DNA from: Tritonibacter scottomollicae
GTDB taxonomy: Bacteria > Pseudomonadota > Alphaproteobacteria > Rhodobacterales > Rhodobacteraceae
DNA length: 64,000 bases
Assembly: GCF_003003215.1 (NCBI RefSeq)
Contig: NZ_PVUF01000002.1
Location: 310,001 to 374,000 of the forward strand
Direction: 5' to 3'
Shown: positions 46,178 through 55,811 of the stretch, piece after piece
How the letters are laid out: each line of letters opens with the position of its first letter
Position numbering within the stretch: position 1 is the stretch's first letter
Notes under the pieces: generated by a model
Seen by the model: the letters and a program-made list of their open reading frames with translations, nothing else
Database searches by the model: none
Told to the model about the DNA's origin: nothing
Made by a program: the position numbers and the translations under genes

Positions 46178-49100
46178 ATGGCATTTCAGACCCGCAGCAG
46201 AGATCCGCTTCTGGACAGCAACATGCAGGCGGCTATCGAAAAGCGTGGCAAGGAGCTGATCGGGCTTCTGTTGATTGGCGTTGGCCTGCTGGTGGCCGCG
46301 ATGATCGGCTCATACACGCCGGACGACAGCAACTGGATGGTGTCCACAGACGCGCCGGTACAAAACTGGCTTGGTCAGACCGGGGCCTCGATCGCCTTTT
46401 TGCTGATCACATTCCTTGGCAAGGGCGCTTGGGCGATCTCCGTGTTTCTGTTTGCATGGGGTGCGCGCTTCCTGTTGCACAGGGGCGAGGACCGAGTGCT
46501 CTGGCCAGCCCTGATGCTGGTGTTCTGGCTGATTATTGTGGCGCTGCACTTTGAGACACTGGTGCCGGGTGACGAATGGAAGGCGTTCCACAGCTTTGGT
46601 CTTGGTGGGATGATCGGCAATACGGCCCTGGGCGGCCTTTTGGCGCTCCTGCCTTTCGGTCTTGCGTTCTTGGTAAAGTTCCTGTCGTTCCTGACGGCCA
46701 TCGCCGTGCTGGCGCTGGGGGCGTTTGTTCTTGGGTTTACCCGTTCCGAAGTGACGCGCATCGGGCGTTTCCTGTTGATTGGACTGGTGCTGGCCTACGG
46801 TGCCTTGGCAAACCTCTTGGGCCGTGGCGCCAATGGCGGCCTTCAGGCCGCGCGTTCATGGCAGAACCGCCGGGCAGAACAACGCACTCTGGCACTCGAC
46901 GCAGAAGACGAACCACTGGTCTACAGCGACCCTATGGACGAGACTGAATTTGTCCGCAACGAACCGCAATTTGGTCTGCATGCACCGGCGCCGCAGCCCG
47001 TCGCGGCCCCCCCTGTCGAGGAGCGCACAGGTCTGTTCAGCCGTGCAACCAATCTGATCCGGCGGGGTGAGGCGACGGACATGCCAGCACCAGAACTGGT
47101 GGATCCCGAACCGGTCGCCGACGTTCCGAATGTTCCGGGTGACGAGCGTATCGCCGAAAAGATCGCCAATGCCGTCCGCATCCGTCGATCCAAGACACCG
47201 CCGCCGTCGGACCTGTCGTTGACAAAGGGGCGTGGCAAACGGCCCGAACCGCTGATTTTCAATCAAAGCGCGCCGCAGGCGTCCCCCGCAAGCGAGCCGC
47301 AGCTCACCGCCGGTGTTTCATCTGTCCCTGAAATTCCTGCCGCCCCGACACCGGAAGCGATCCCACAGGCGCCAGTCGCTTCTGCACTGAACACGCCCAA
47401 AGCTGCGCCGGACATGCCGGATGCGTTCCTCGCCGACCAGGTCCCGACGGAGAACTTGCCCGAAGAACCTGCCATGACCAGCCCCGCACCAGCCATGCCG
47501 TCTGCTGAGGCACCTCGGGTCCAGATCACACCGCGCTCTGATCCTCAGCCCGCCGCAAACGTGTCGATGGAAATCCCGGTCGCAGAACCTCGCAAGGCGG
47601 TCGTGGAACAGCCTCAGCGCAAACCGGTTCAGCCCTCAGCCCGCGCACAGGCGGAGGCGCAACCGAATTTGTTTAACGAGGAGAGCGACAGCGATTTCGA
47701 ATTGCCACCGCTGTCACTGCTGACCAACCCGTCGGGTGTTGAACGCCTGCATCTCAGCGATGAAGCGTTGGAAGAAAACGCCCGCATGTTGGAAACCGTA
47801 CTCGACGACTATGGCGTAAAGGGCGAGATCGTATCGGTTCGCCCCGGCCCTGTGGTCACCATGTATGAGCTGGAGCCAGCGCCGGGTCTCAAGGCCTCTC
47901 GTGTGATCGGTCTGTCTGACGACATCGCCCGTTCGATGTCTGCCCTGTCGGCGCGGGTGTCCACTGTGCCCGGCCGTACGGTGATCGGTATCGAACTGCC
48001 GAACGAGAACCGTGAAAAGGTGGTGTTGCGCGAAATTCTCGCCAGTCGCGACTTCGGCGATGGCAATCAGAACCTGCCGCTGGCTCTGGGCAAAGATATC
48101 GGTGGTGACAGTATGGTCGCCAACCTCGCCAAGATGCCTCACCTGCTGATCGCCGGGACCACCGGTTCTGGTAAGTCGGTGGCGATCAACACCATGATCC
48201 TGTCGTTGCTTTACAAGCTCACGCCTGATGAATGCCGCCTGATCATGATCGACCCGAAGATGCTGGAACTGTCCGTTTATGACGGCATTCCGCACCTGCT
48301 GAGCCCCGTTGTGACCGATCCGAAAAAGGCGGTTGTTGCCCTCAAATGGGTCGTGGGCGAGATGGAAGACCGCTATCGCAAGATGTCCAAGATGGGCGTG
48401 CGCAACATTGCGGGCTACAATGGTCGCGTGAAAGAGGCGCTCGCCAAGGGCGAGATGTTCTCGCGCACCGTCCAGACCGGCTTTGACGAGGACACTGGTG
48501 AGCCGATCTTCGAGACCGAGGAATTCGAACCCAAGTCGCTGCCTTACATCGTCGTCATCGTCGATGAGATGGCAGACCTGATGATGGTGGCGGGCAAGGA
48601 AATCGAAGCCTGTATTCAGCGGCTGGCACAGATGGCGCGGGCCTCAGGCATTCACCTCATCATGGCGACACAGCGCCCATCGGTGGATGTAATCACCGGC
48701 ACCATCAAGGCGAACTTCCCGACCCGGATTTCCTTCCAGGTGACTTCGAAGATCGACAGCCGTACCATTCTGGGCGAGATGGGGGCCGAGCAGCTTCTGG
48801 GCATGGGGGACATGCTTTATATGGCGGGCGGCGCCCGTATTACGCGCTGCCATGGCCCGTTCGTGTCGGACGAAGAGGTCGAAGAGGTGGTCAACCACCT
48901 CAAACAATTCGGCCCGCCCGATTACGTCGGTGGCGTGGTTGAAGGTCCGGATGATGCAAAGGCCGACAACATCGATGCGGTCTTGGGTCTCAATACCGGT
49001 GGGAACACCAACGGCGAAGATGCGCTCTATGATCAGGCGGTGGGGATCGTCATCAAGGATCGCAAGTGTTCGACCTCCTACATCCAGCGCAAACTGGGTA

Positions 49101-49207
49101 TCGGATATAACAAGGCCGCGAGGTTGGTGGAGCAGATGGAGGAAGAAGGCCTCGTTTCTGCTGCAAACCACGTTGGTAAAAGGGAAATTCTCGTTCCCGA
49201 GCAATGA
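46178..49207 (+). CDS. ftsK: DNA translocase FtsK
   Basis: Moves chromosome termini through the division septum and activates XerCD recombination. The 1009-residue protein has an N-terminal membrane part (about residues 30-210, four helices), a proline/alanine-rich linker (about 255-520), and a RecA-like motor with Walker A near residue 660 ([12 protein letters not shown]) and Walker [12 protein letters not shown]. The C-terminal gamma domain ([28 protein letters not shown]) recognises polar KOPS sites. It is full-length and followed by a terminator. Confidence 0.97.
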   Translation: MAFQTRSRDPLLDSNMQAAIEKRGKELIGLLLIGVGLLVAAMIGSYTPDDSNWMVSTDAPVQNWLGQTGASIAFLLITFLGKGAWAISVFLFAWGARFLLHRGEDRVLWPALMLVFWLIIVALHFETLVPGDEWKAFHSFGLGGMIGNTALGGLLALLPFGLAFLVKFLSFLTAIAVLALGAFVLGFTRSEVTRIGRFLLIGLVLAYGALANLLGRGANGGLQAARSWQNRRAEQRTLALDAEDEPLVYSDPMDETEFVRNEPQFGLHAPAPQPVAAPPVEERTGLFSRATNLIRRGEATDMPAPELVDPEPVADVPNVPGDERIAEKIANAVRIRRSKTPPPSDLSLTKGRGKRPEPLIFNQSAPQASPASEPQLTAGVSSVPEIPAAPTPEAIPQAPVASALNTPKAAPDMPDAFLADQVPTENLPEEPAMTSPAPAMPSAEAPRVQITPRSDPQPAANVSMEIPVAEPRKAVVEQPQRKPVQPSARAQAEAQPNLFNEESDSDFELPPLSLLTNPSGVERLHLSDEALEENARMLETVLDDYGVKGEIVSVRPGPVVTMYELEPAPGLKASRVIGLSDDIARSMSALSARVSTVPGRTVIGIELPNENREKVVLREILASRDFGDGNQNLPLALGKDIGGDSMVANLAKMPHLLIAGTTGSGKSVAINTMILSLLYKLTPDECRLIMIDPKMLELSVYDGIPHLLSPVVTDPKKAVVALKWVVGEMEDRYRKMSKMGVRNIAGYNGRVKEALAKGEMFSRTVQTGFDEDTGEPIFETEEFEPKSLPYIVVIVDEMADLMMVAGKEIEACIQRLAQMARASGIHLIMATQRPSVDVITGTIKANFPTRISFQVTSKIDSRTILGEMGAEQLLGMGDMLYMAGGARITRCHGPFVSDEEVEEVVNHLKQFGPPDYVGGVVEGPDDAKADNIDAVLGLNTGGNTNGEDALYDQAVGIVIKDRKCSTSYIQRKLGIGYNKAARLVEQMEEEGLVSAANHVGKREILVPEQ

Positions 49208-49216
49208 GCAACAAAA

Positions 49217-49245
49217 GGCCGGGCGCTGTGCCCGGCCTCTTCACT
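49217..49245 (+). terminator. Rho-independent terminator of ftsK
   Basis: GGCCGGGC and GCCCGGCC form a perfect 8-base stem with a 5-base loop, followed by a pyrimidine-rich TCTTCACTTT tail. Confidence 0.75.
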
Positions 49246-49274
49246 TTGGCCTTGAGGCGCATATCTTCTAAGTT

Positions 49275-49874
49275 ATGAAACAGTTTGTCTTTGCTCTCGC
49301 GCTCGGCGCGACCACATTGGCTTCCACCGTTGCAACCGCGGCGGAGAAGCTGAGCCTGAACGAGATTTCCTCTTATATGAACAGTTTTGCCACTGCTCAG
49401 GCAGACTTCACTCAGGTGAACGATGACGGCAGCCTGTCGACCGGGAAGCTCTATATTCGCCGTCCGGGCAAGGTGCGGTTTGAATATGATCCGCCACATT
49501 CCGGGTTGGTGCTGGCCGAGGCCGGTACCGTCGCGATCATGGACCCGAAATCAAACCAGCCGCCAGAGACCTATCCGCTCAGCCGTACGCCGTTGTCGAT
49601 CATCCTGGCGCGGAACGTGAATCTGGGGCGCGCGAATATGGTTGTCGGACATGGGTTTGATGGGGTGTCCACCGTGGTGCGTGCGCAGGACCCTAAGAAC
49701 CCGGAGTATGGCAGCATCGAAATGATGTTCACCGATGCGCCGGTACAGCTGCGAAAATGGGTTATCTACGGCAGCGCTGGCGAGACGACCACGGTCATTC
49801 TCGGTGATATGAAAACGGGAATGTCGTTTAAATCCAGCCTGTTCAGCATCTCACGTCCAAGACGCGACCGCTGA
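49275..49874 (+). CDS. lolA: Outer membrane lipoprotein carrier LolA
   Basis: A periplasmic chaperone that carries lipoproteins from the LolCDE complex to the outer membrane. The 199-residue product has a signal peptide of about 22 residues and the LolA half-barrel (QADFTQVNDDGSLSTGKLYI, RPGKVRFEYDPPH). Its position directly after ftsK is the same as in many proteobacteria. It converges on the transglycosylase gene. Confidence 0.93.
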   Translation: MKQFVFALALGATTLASTVATAAEKLSLNEISSYMNSFATAQADFTQVNDDGSLSTGKLYIRRPGKVRFEYDPPHSGLVLAEAGTVAIMDPKSNQPPETYPLSRTPLSIILARNVNLGRANMVVGHGFDGVSTVVRAQDPKNPEYGSIEMMFTDAPVQLRKWVIYGSAGETTTVILGDMKTGMSFKSSLFSISRPRRDR

Positions 49875-49912
49875 TATAGGTTGCCCCACACCATTTGGCG
49901 TGGGGCAGTTCT

Positions 49913-50500
49913 TCACCTGAATTTTCGGCAGCTGTCCAATTGAACCTTATAGGCATTTGAGCGCGCTTCGACCTTGTTCGCGACGCCCAGCAGCCAGCTC
50001 TTTCTGTTGTAGCTGCCGCGCGCGTAGCCCGTGTGACCTTCGTGATAGGCCAGATACTGATTGCGCGCATCGCTTAGCTGGATGCCATTGCGCTGGTAGC
50101 TGCGCGTCATGTACCAACCCATGAAATCCGTGGCGTCATCAATCTTGTCCCGGCGTGCAGAGCGACGGCCGGTGTCTTTCTTGTAGTCTTCCCAGGTGCC
50201 GTCCAGAGCTTGGCCATAGCCGTAGGCGCTGGAAATGCGGCCCATCGGGATGATGCCGAGCGCATATTTATGCGGTGTGCGGGCCCTGCCATCAAAGCGG
50301 CTTTCCTGATGTATGGTTGCCATCTGCACATGCACCGGCACACCCCACCGGCGTTCTGCCGCGCGGAACGCACGCAAATACTTCGGGCGCTCGTTGATAA
50401 TGCTGCAGGCGTTGTCCAAATTTCGCGGTGGGGATTTGTATCCACCACCACAGGCGGCCAATGCCAACAGGAGCACCAGGGCACTTATGATTCTGCTCAT
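49913..50500 (-). CDS. Lytic transglycosylase-like (SLT) lipoprotein
   Basis: A 195-residue lipoprotein (MSRIISALVLLLALAAC, lipidated C17) with a lysozyme-like SLT fold. The catalytic glutamate is probably E66 in ATIHQESRFDG; SSAYGYGQALDGTWEDY and NQYLAYHEGHTGYARG follow. It should cleave peptidoglycan glycan strands at the envelope. It stands alone on the minus strand. Confidence 0.88.
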   Translation of the reverse strand: MSRIISALVLLLALAACGGGYKSPPRNLDNACSIINERPKYLRAFRAAERRWGVPVHVQMATIHQESRFDGRARTPHKYALGIIPMGRISSAYGYGQALDGTWEDYKKDTGRRSARRDKIDDATDFMGWYMTRSYQRNGIQLSDARNQYLAYHEGHTGYARGSYNRKSWLLGVANKVEARSNAYKVQLDSCRKFR

Positions 50501-50728
50501 TGCCTCTGCCTCTGTTTTTTTGGCAGTTTAGCCAATTGCGATCAGGGAGGAAATCCCCAATGAATAGCGCTCACATTTCCCGCCGATTGTTAAAAATTGA
50601 CGTGAAACTAGGGGGTTGTGGAACTGTCGTTGGCGGCCTGACAGACTGTTTCTGCAAATTGTCACCACCAAGGTTGGACAACCGAGGACGGAAACCGTTA
50701 GTACAGGGGGAGAAGAGGGCCGACAAAC

Positions 50729-51055
50729 ATGCTGAAGACGCGCGCAAAATATAATCTTGGCCAGGTCGTCCGTCATCGAAAGCACCCGTTCCGCGGCGTC
50801 GTTTTTGACGTGGACCCGGAGTTTTCCAATACCGAGGAATGGTATGAGGCGATCCCGGAGGAGAGCCGTCCGGCCAAGGAACAACCCTATTACCACCTGC
50901 TCGCCGAAAACGATCAGAGCTATTACGTTGCCTATGTCTCAGAGCAAAATCTGGTTGCGGATTATTCCGGCGAACCGGTCAGCCATCCTGACCTGCACGA
51001 GATGTTCACCGGGTTTGATGACGGCAACTATCAGCTGCAGTATCATCTGAACTGA
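50729..51055 (+). CDS. hspQ: Heat shock protein HspQ
   Basis: A 108-residue protein with the HspQ/YccV fold (LGQVVRHRKHPFRGVVFDVDPEF, PYYHLLAENDQSYYVAYVSEQNL). HspQ binds hemimethylated DNA in vitro and acts as an enhancer of Lon protease degradation. A GA-rich ribosome site about 11 bases upstream precedes the ATG. No clear RpoH promoter was recognised by eye. It converges on the gamma-glutamyltransferase gene. Confidence 0.92.
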   Translation: MLKTRAKYNLGQVVRHRKHPFRGVVFDVDPEFSNTEEWYEAIPEESRPAKEQPYYHLLAENDQSYYVAYVSEQNLVADYSGEPVSHPDLHEMFTGFDDGNYQLQYHLN

Positions 51056-51064
51056 CGCCGTTCG

Positions 51065-51113
51065 ACGCGAGACAGGTGCCGGGGGCGTCCCCCGACGTCC
51101 TGTCCTGTCGCGT
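51065..51113. other. Long hairpin filling the space between convergent hspQ and gamma-glutamyltransferase genes
   Basis: An outer stem (ACGCGA-ga-CAGG with CCTGTCGCGT) encloses an inner stem (CGGGGG with CCCCCG). It takes up nearly all of the 57 intergenic bases. There is no T-run on either side, so it may block convergent transcription or protect both mRNA ends. Confidence 0.5.
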
Positions 51114-52690
51114 TAGTATCCGATCGCGCATCCATCCTTGCGGGGATCGCTTGCCCCTTCCAGAACGCCATTGGCGTGAATCTGGATGGCTTGCGAGCCA
51201 CCGATCGCGTTGGTTGAAACGTCGACTTTGTGACCCATTTCGGCGAGCTCGGCTCTCACTTTATCCGAGTAACCTCGCTCAACTTTCAGCGTGCCTGCAT
51301 CGCAGAACGCCCGTGGTGCGTCCATTGCGGTCTGCGGGTCCATGCCGAAATCCTTCAGGTTAGACACAAACCGCGCATGCCCGTTGGGCTGGTACGCGCC
51401 GCCCATGACGCCGAATGGCATGGTGATGCGACCGTTTTCTGCCAGCATTGCCGGGATGATCGTGTGCATTGGGCGCTTGCCGCCTGCCAGTTCATTGGCG
51501 TGCCCGGGCTGGAGGCAGAATCCCGCGCCCCGGTTCTGTAGCAGGATGCCAAACTTTTCCGACGCAATGCCGGATCCGAATCCGTGGAAGATCGAGTAGA
51601 TCAGCGACACGGCCATCCGGTCCCTATCAACAACGGTGATGTAGATAGTATCCTTGTGCACTGCTTCGCTGACCCCTTGCGGCGCGGCCATGGCCCGTTT
51701 CGGGTCGATCAATGCGGCCAAACGCTCTGCCGTGTCCAATGCCAACATATGGTCGAGACGGGACATGTAATCCGGGTCCGCAATGAAGCGATTTCGGGCA
51801 TCATAGGCGAGTTTTGCTGCCTCAGCTTCGATATGAGCGCGCTCAGCCCCGTTAGGGTCCATGGCTGCGATGTCGAAATGCTTCAGGATGTTAAGCATCA
51901 GGATCGCGGTGGCGCCCTGACCGTTGGGCGGATGCTCCAGCAGGTCTGTCCCTTTGTAGTGTCCCGAGACCGGATCTGTGGGCGTGGCCTCCGTCGCGGC
52001 AAAATCATCTGCGGTGTGCACACCACCGCGCGCCGCAAGGGCGGCGATCATGTCGTCCGCGATCTCTCCGGTGTAGAATGCATCACGCCCGTCCTTGGCG
52101 ACCCGGCGTAACACCTCGGCCTGTCCGGGAGCGCGAAAGATGTCGCCCTGTGTCGGCGCCTTGCCGTCAAAGAGATAGGCCTCCCGCGCGGAGCCCTGCA
52201 GGGTAGACGCGTCATTGCCCCAATCAAATGCAACGCGCGGGGCAACGGGCACACCTTCATCAGCATAGTGTATGGCGGGGGCCAGAATGGCATCGAGGCC
52301 GAGTTTGCCTTCTGTTTCCGCCAAGCGGCAGAACGCATCCATGGCACCGGGGATGGTGACGGCATCCGCGGCATTCAACGGTACGGTCTGGCGCCCCTGA
52401 GCGCGCAGGTGGTCCGCATCCGCGGCTGCGGCGGCCCGACCGGATCCGTTCAGGGCGCGCACCCTGTTTTCGCCCGCCCGATTATAAAGGACAAAGCAAT
52501 CCCCGCCGATGCCGGTCATCTGTGGTTCGCAAATCCCCAATAGCACCGCGCCAGCGATTGCCGCATCCATGGCATTGCCGCCACGCTTCAGAATGTCGAT
52601 GGCGGCCTGGGCAGCCAAGGGATGCGAAGTGGCGCATATGCCATTCTGGGCGAAAACCGCAGAGCGGCCCGGTTTCTGGAAATCACGCAT
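51113..52690 (-). CDS. Gamma-glutamyltransferase-family protein without a signal peptide
   Basis: A 525-residue Ntn-hydrolase of the gamma-glutamyltranspeptidase family. It should cleave itself before the threonine in KDTIYITVVD, which then acts as the nucleophile. GGNAMDAAIAGAVLLGICEP, MTGIGGDCF and GGKRPMHTIIPAM are family motifs. AGGAG lies before ATG 52690. Unlike the classic periplasmic enzyme it starts MRDFQKPGRSAVFAQNG with no signal peptide, so a cytoplasmic role is likely. The substrate could be glutathione or another gamma-glutamyl amide or acyl compound. Confidence 0.85.
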   Translation of the reverse strand: MRDFQKPGRSAVFAQNGICATSHPLAAQAAIDILKRGGNAMDAAIAGAVLLGICEPQMTGIGGDCFVLYNRAGENRVRALNGSGRAAAAADADHLRAQGRQTVPLNAADAVTIPGAMDAFCRLAETEGKLGLDAILAPAIHYADEGVPVAPRVAFDWGNDASTLQGSAREAYLFDGKAPTQGDIFRAPGQAEVLRRVAKDGRDAFYTGEIADDMIAALAARGGVHTADDFAATEATPTDPVSGHYKGTDLLEHPPNGQGATAILMLNILKHFDIAAMDPNGAERAHIEAEAAKLAYDARNRFIADPDYMSRLDHMLALDTAERLAALIDPKRAMAAPQGVSEAVHKDTIYITVVDRDRMAVSLIYSIFHGFGSGIASEKFGILLQNRGAGFCLQPGHANELAGGKRPMHTIIPAMLAENGRITMPFGVMGGAYQPNGHARFVSNLKDFGMDPQTAMDAPRAFCDAGTLKVERGYSDKVRAELAEMGHKVDVSTNAIGGSQAIQIHANGVLEGASDPRKDGCAIGY

Positions 52691-53006
52691 TCCTGTTTTC
52701 TCCTGTTTGAGACCGAAGCGTAGTGGTCCTGAAACCGGAGGCAATGGCAAAACGCGGGAGGGGCCGGATTGCTGCGCTTGAATGCGTGGCACTGCGCAGA
52801 CTGCCGAAACCCCGGCACCGCGCGACAGGTGGGGGCAGAAATACACGGCGCCGGGGCAAGCTAAAGGTCAGCTCTACGTTGAATTTTTGCTCAGCATTGG
52901 GGCGCTCGCGGGTCTTTAATGTGTCGGATCTGTGGCTGGCCGAGCAAGTTCATGCGGATCTGAAACAAATGCTGCGCAAATAGCGGTTTGGAGCAATTTG
53001 CCCGGT
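52691..53006. other. Intergenic region with no gene recognised
   Basis: A stretch of 316 bases between the start of the gamma-glutamyltransferase gene and the end of the RsbW-like gene. Short open frames occur but none shows a ribosome site, a known motif or convincing codon use. It should hold the promoter of the gamma-glutamyltransferase gene. Confidence 0.5.
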
Positions 53007-53447
53007 TCACTTCGTGAGCTGGATTTCGAAACACAGCGACAACTGATTGTTGTCCATATTGCGCTTGTACTGAATGTCACTGGCCAACTCGCGGATCAGG
53101 AACCAACCAAACCCCCCTTCGGGCAGATCCTCTAGCGGTGTGCTCGCGTCGACATGTGCGGGCTTTCCTTCCGGCAGTTTTGTGTCCGGAAAAGGCATAC
53201 CCGCGTCGCGAATTTCCACCCAGAGACGGTCCGAGTGTAGGTTGCATCGGATCAGCACATCACCTGTGGTGGTTTCGGAATAGGCGTGTTCGACGACATT
53301 GTTGACTGCTTCGGCGAGGGCGATCTGCACCTCGTCGACACGGGTGTCGGGGACACCCATGTCCTTCAACCGATGGACCACCGAAATGACGCCACGCCTG
53401 GCATCCAGCTCGGTCGCCCTGAAGGAACAGGCAAAAGTTTCAACCAT
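53007..53447 (-). CDS. RsbW-type serine kinase / anti-sigma factor
   Basis: A 146-residue GHKL ATPase. The N box is EAVNNVVEHAY (E46, N49, N50), with EIRDAG (G1) and GGFGWFLI (G2). Such proteins bind a sigma factor or phosphorylate a STAS partner. The STAS gene lies 33 bases upstream in the same direction. No sigma factor or phosphatase is present nearby. Confidence 0.88.
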   Translation of the reverse strand: MVETFACSFRATELDARRGVISVVHRLKDMGVPDTRVDEVQIALAEAVNNVVEHAYSETTTGDVLIRCNLHSDRLWVEIRDAGMPFPDTKLPEGKPAHVDASTPLEDLPEGGFGWFLIRELASDIQYKRNMDNNQLSLCFEIQLTK

Positions 53448-53480
53448 ATAGTTCGATCTCCAAAGACGATCTTGGTCGGT

Positions 53481-53825
53481 TTAAGTCTCGACGTGTTCAG
53501 GATCGAGCGCGTCCTGCAGCGTGTCATAAAGATTGAAAACCGTGTCCATTCGCGTCAACCGAAACACCTTGTCGACCTTCGGGGTCAGGCCGGCCAGGTC
53601 CAGCTTGCGATCCTTGCCAAGCTGCTTCATCGCGGCGACGATTGCGCCCAGACCGCTGGAGTCGATGAAATCCACGCGAGACAGGTCGAGAATCACACGT
53701 GTTGGCCCCGCCTCCGTCTCCGTGCGCATGTCTTCTTTGAATTGAATGGCCATGGCTGCATCAATGCGCTGGGCGTTAACCGTCACCACCTGTGCGCCGT
53801 CTGCTTCCGTGCTTGTAAGGCTCAT
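53481..53825 (-). CDS. STAS-domain anti-anti-sigma factor
   Basis: A 114-residue SpoIIAA/RsbV-like protein. The expected phosphorylated serine is S56 or S57 in DFIDSSGLGAIV. When unphosphorylated, such proteins bind the RsbW kinase and free its sigma factor or other target. It is upstream of the RsbW gene and they form a two-gene switch. It is divergent from the thiolase gene. Confidence 0.88.
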   Translation of the reverse strand: MSLTSTEADGAQVVTVNAQRIDAAMAIQFKEDMRTETEAGPTRVILDLSRVDFIDSSGLGAIVAAMKQLGKDRKLDLAGLTPKVDKVFRLTRMDTVFNLYDTLQDALDPEHVET

Positions 53826-53921
53826 AGAGTGTTCCTCGGGTCATCATATTTGGAACTCACCCTAGACCTTAAATGTTATCATTCAGTATGGATAGTTCAG
53901 AAATTTGGAGGAGTTGACGGA

Positions 53922-55094
53922 ATGGCCAGGATTGCGATCACGGGCGCGGCGCGAACACCGATGGGCGGTTTTCAGGGAATTTACGATGGGGTGACAGCGG
54001 CAGACCTCGGCGGGGCGGCCATCAAGGCTGCACTGCAGCGAGCAGGGGCCACCACCGTCGACGAAGTGCTGATGGGCTGTGTCCTGCCAGCAGGGCAGGG
54101 GCAGGCCCCGGCGCGGCAGGCAGGCTTTGCCGCGGGACTGGGCGAAGAGGTGCCGGCCACCACCCTCAACAAAATGTGCGGCTCCGGCATGAAAGCGGCG
54201 ATGATGGCGTTTGACCGTCTGGCGCTTGGCGGCGCCGATGTGATGGTCGCGGGGGGCATGGAGAGCATGACCAACGCCCCCTATTTGTTGCCCAAGATGC
54301 GCGGCGGGGCCCGGATCGGCCATGGTCAGGTCATCGACCACATGTTCCTCGACGGGTTGGAAGACGCCTATGACAAGGGCCGCTTGATGGGCACTTTTGC
54401 CGAGGATTGCGCCGAGCATTATCAATTCAGCCGCGAAGATCAGGATGCATTTGCGCTGGGGTCGCTATCCAACGCCCTGGCGGCGCAGGAAAGTGGTGCA
54501 TTCGAGGGCGAAATAACTGAAGTGACGGTCAAAACCCGCAAGGGTGAGGTGGTGACCGACACTGATGAACAGCCCGGCGCCGCGCGCCCCGACAAGATCC
54601 CGACCCTGAAACCGGCGTTCCGTGCCGATGGTACGGTGACGGCGGCCAATGCCTCTTCGATTTCCGACGGGGCAGCGGCATTGGTTCTGGCGTCCGAAGA
54701 GGCCGCCGCCGCGCGTGGGCTGCCGGTTCGCGGGCATATCCTTGGCCACGCCAGTCACGCGCAAGCGCCGGGCTGGTTCACCACCGCGCCGGTGCCGGCG
54801 GCGCGAAAGCTGCTGACCCGGATCGGCTGGGACGTGGAGGATGTGGACCTCTGGGAGGTGAACGAGGCCTTCGCCGTGGTGCCGATGGCCTTTATGCGCG
54901 AAATGGGCGTGCCGCGCGAGAAGATCAATGTGAACGGTGGTGCCTGTGCGCTTGGTCATCCGATCGGGGCCTCGGGTGCGCGGATCATGGTGACGCTGCT
55001 GAACGCGCTGGAGAAGCGCGGATTGCAACGCGGCATCGCAGCAATCTGCATCGGTGGCGGCGAGGGTACAGCCATCGCGATCGAGCGGGTTTGA
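53922..55094 (+). CDS. Acetyl-CoA acetyltransferase (thiolase)
   Basis: A 390-residue thiolase with active-site C86 (NKMCGSGM), NEAFAV, the histidine motif GGACALGHPIGASGAR and the second cysteine in ICIGGGEG. It either condenses two acetyl-CoA (polyhydroxybutyrate or mevalonate supply) or cleaves acetoacetyl-CoA. GGAGGAG at 53907-53913 supports ATG 53922; the long upstream in-frame extension is antisense to the RsbW/STAS genes and is rejected. No phaB or phaC follows. Confidence 0.93.
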   Translation: MARIAITGAARTPMGGFQGIYDGVTAADLGGAAIKAALQRAGATTVDEVLMGCVLPAGQGQAPARQAGFAAGLGEEVPATTLNKMCGSGMKAAMMAFDRLALGGADVMVAGGMESMTNAPYLLPKMRGGARIGHGQVIDHMFLDGLEDAYDKGRLMGTFAEDCAEHYQFSREDQDAFALGSLSNALAAQESGAFEGEITEVTVKTRKGEVVTDTDEQPGAARPDKIPTLKPAFRADGTVTAANASSISDGAAALVLASEEAAAARGLPVRGHILGHASHAQAPGWFTTAPVPAARKLLTRIGWDVEDVDLWEVNEAFAVVPMAFMREMGVPREKINVNGGACALGHPIGASGARIMVTLLNALEKRGLQRGIAAICIGGGEGTAIAIERV

Positions 55095-55183
55095 CCTCGG
55101 TTCAGGCGCATCCTATCGGTTGACGCATCACGACAGGGAGGGGCGCGCCTCTTCCTGTCACATTCAGGAAAGGCAAATCTGAA

Positions 55184-55639
55184 ATGCGGGTGAACTACCA
55201 GGATCTGGCCAAGACAGTGGCTGCGCTGACCGAAGGCGAAACCGACGAGGTGGCGTTGATGGCGACGCTGGCCTGCGAGCTGCATCACTCTGATGATCGC
55301 TTTGATTGGACCGGCTTCTATCGCGTCACCGAGCCGGAGGTTTTGAAGATTGGCCCCTATCAGGGTGGGCACGGCTGTCTGGTCATCCCTTTCGCGCGCG
55401 GCGTCTGTGGCGCGGCGGCGCGCGCAAATACGGTGCAGCTGGTCGAGGATGTTGAGGCCTTTCCCGGTCACATCGCCTGCTCGTCGTCCACCCGATCCGA
55501 AATCGTGCTGCCGGTGCGCAACGGTGCCGGAGCGGTGATCGGTGTCCTCGATATCGACAGCGACCAGCCCGGCGCATTTACGCAGGAGGATGCGGATTGC
55601 TTGGCTGCACTGCTGGAGAGCGTGTTCGGCGGGCTCTGA
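55184..55639 (+). CDS. Free methionine-(R)-sulfoxide reductase (GAF-domain fRMsr)
   Basis: Reduces free methionine-(R)-sulfoxide. The 151-residue GAF protein keeps the three cysteines at C65, C75 and C99 with the same spacing as the E. coli enzyme (84, 94, 118), in GCLVIPF, RGVCGAAA and GHIACSSSTRSE. The usual ACDSASRSE is changed to ACSSSTRSE, so D becomes S near the active site, which is worth noting. A terminator follows. Confidence 0.9.
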   Translation: MRVNYQDLAKTVAALTEGETDEVALMATLACELHHSDDRFDWTGFYRVTEPEVLKIGPYQGGHGCLVIPFARGVCGAAARANTVQLVEDVEAFPGHIACSSSTRSEIVLPVRNGAGAVIGVLDIDSDQPGAFTQEDADCLAALLESVFGGL

Positions 55640-55662
55640 ATGCTCCCGTCTTTAGTACAATA

Positions 55663-55691
55663 ACCGGCGCTGCCTCAGTGCCGGTTTTTTT
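55663..55691 (+). terminator. Rho-independent terminator
   Basis: ACCGGCGCTG and CAGTGCCGGT pair (one wobble) around a 3-base loop, followed by seven T. It isolates the sulfoxide reductase gene from the downstream cluster. Confidence 0.93.
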
Positions 55692-55728
55692 CTGCCTGTC
55701 TGACGATAGGGGACCCCTCCAATCCCCT

Positions 55729-55755
55729 TGTGAAATTTTCCTTTTAAATTTCACA
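55729..55755. promoter_or_regulatory. Operator 1 of the methyl-metabolism cluster
   Basis: TGTGAAATTT and AAATTTCACA are perfect 10-base arms across 7 bases. The core TGAAATTT-N7-AAATTTCA is repeated at 55770-55792, 39 bases apart centre to centre. Confidence 0.75.
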
Positions 55756-55769
55756 GAGATCAGGCATCA

Positions 55770-55792
55770 TGAAATTTATAGGGTAAATTTCA
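55770..55792. promoter_or_regulatory. Operator 2 of the methyl-metabolism cluster
   Basis: TGAAATTT and AAATTTCA are perfect 8-base arms across 7 bases. The centre is 31 bases before the regulator start codon, so a bound regulator would cover the start of transcription. Confidence 0.75.
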
Positions 55793-55811
55793 CCAGCCTG
55801 CGGAGGCCGCC

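Noticed and set aside
51065-51113. Hairpin after hspQ as a third copy of the 11.2 / 40.0 kb repeat
   Set aside because: It has a similar GGGGGCGTCCCCC core but lacks GTTGGGCC at the right distance and the second hairpin, so it is a separate structure.
53286-53921. N-terminal extension of the thiolase by over 200 codons
   Set aside because: It runs antisense through the RsbW and STAS genes; the thiolase fold and a strong ribosome site begin at 53922.
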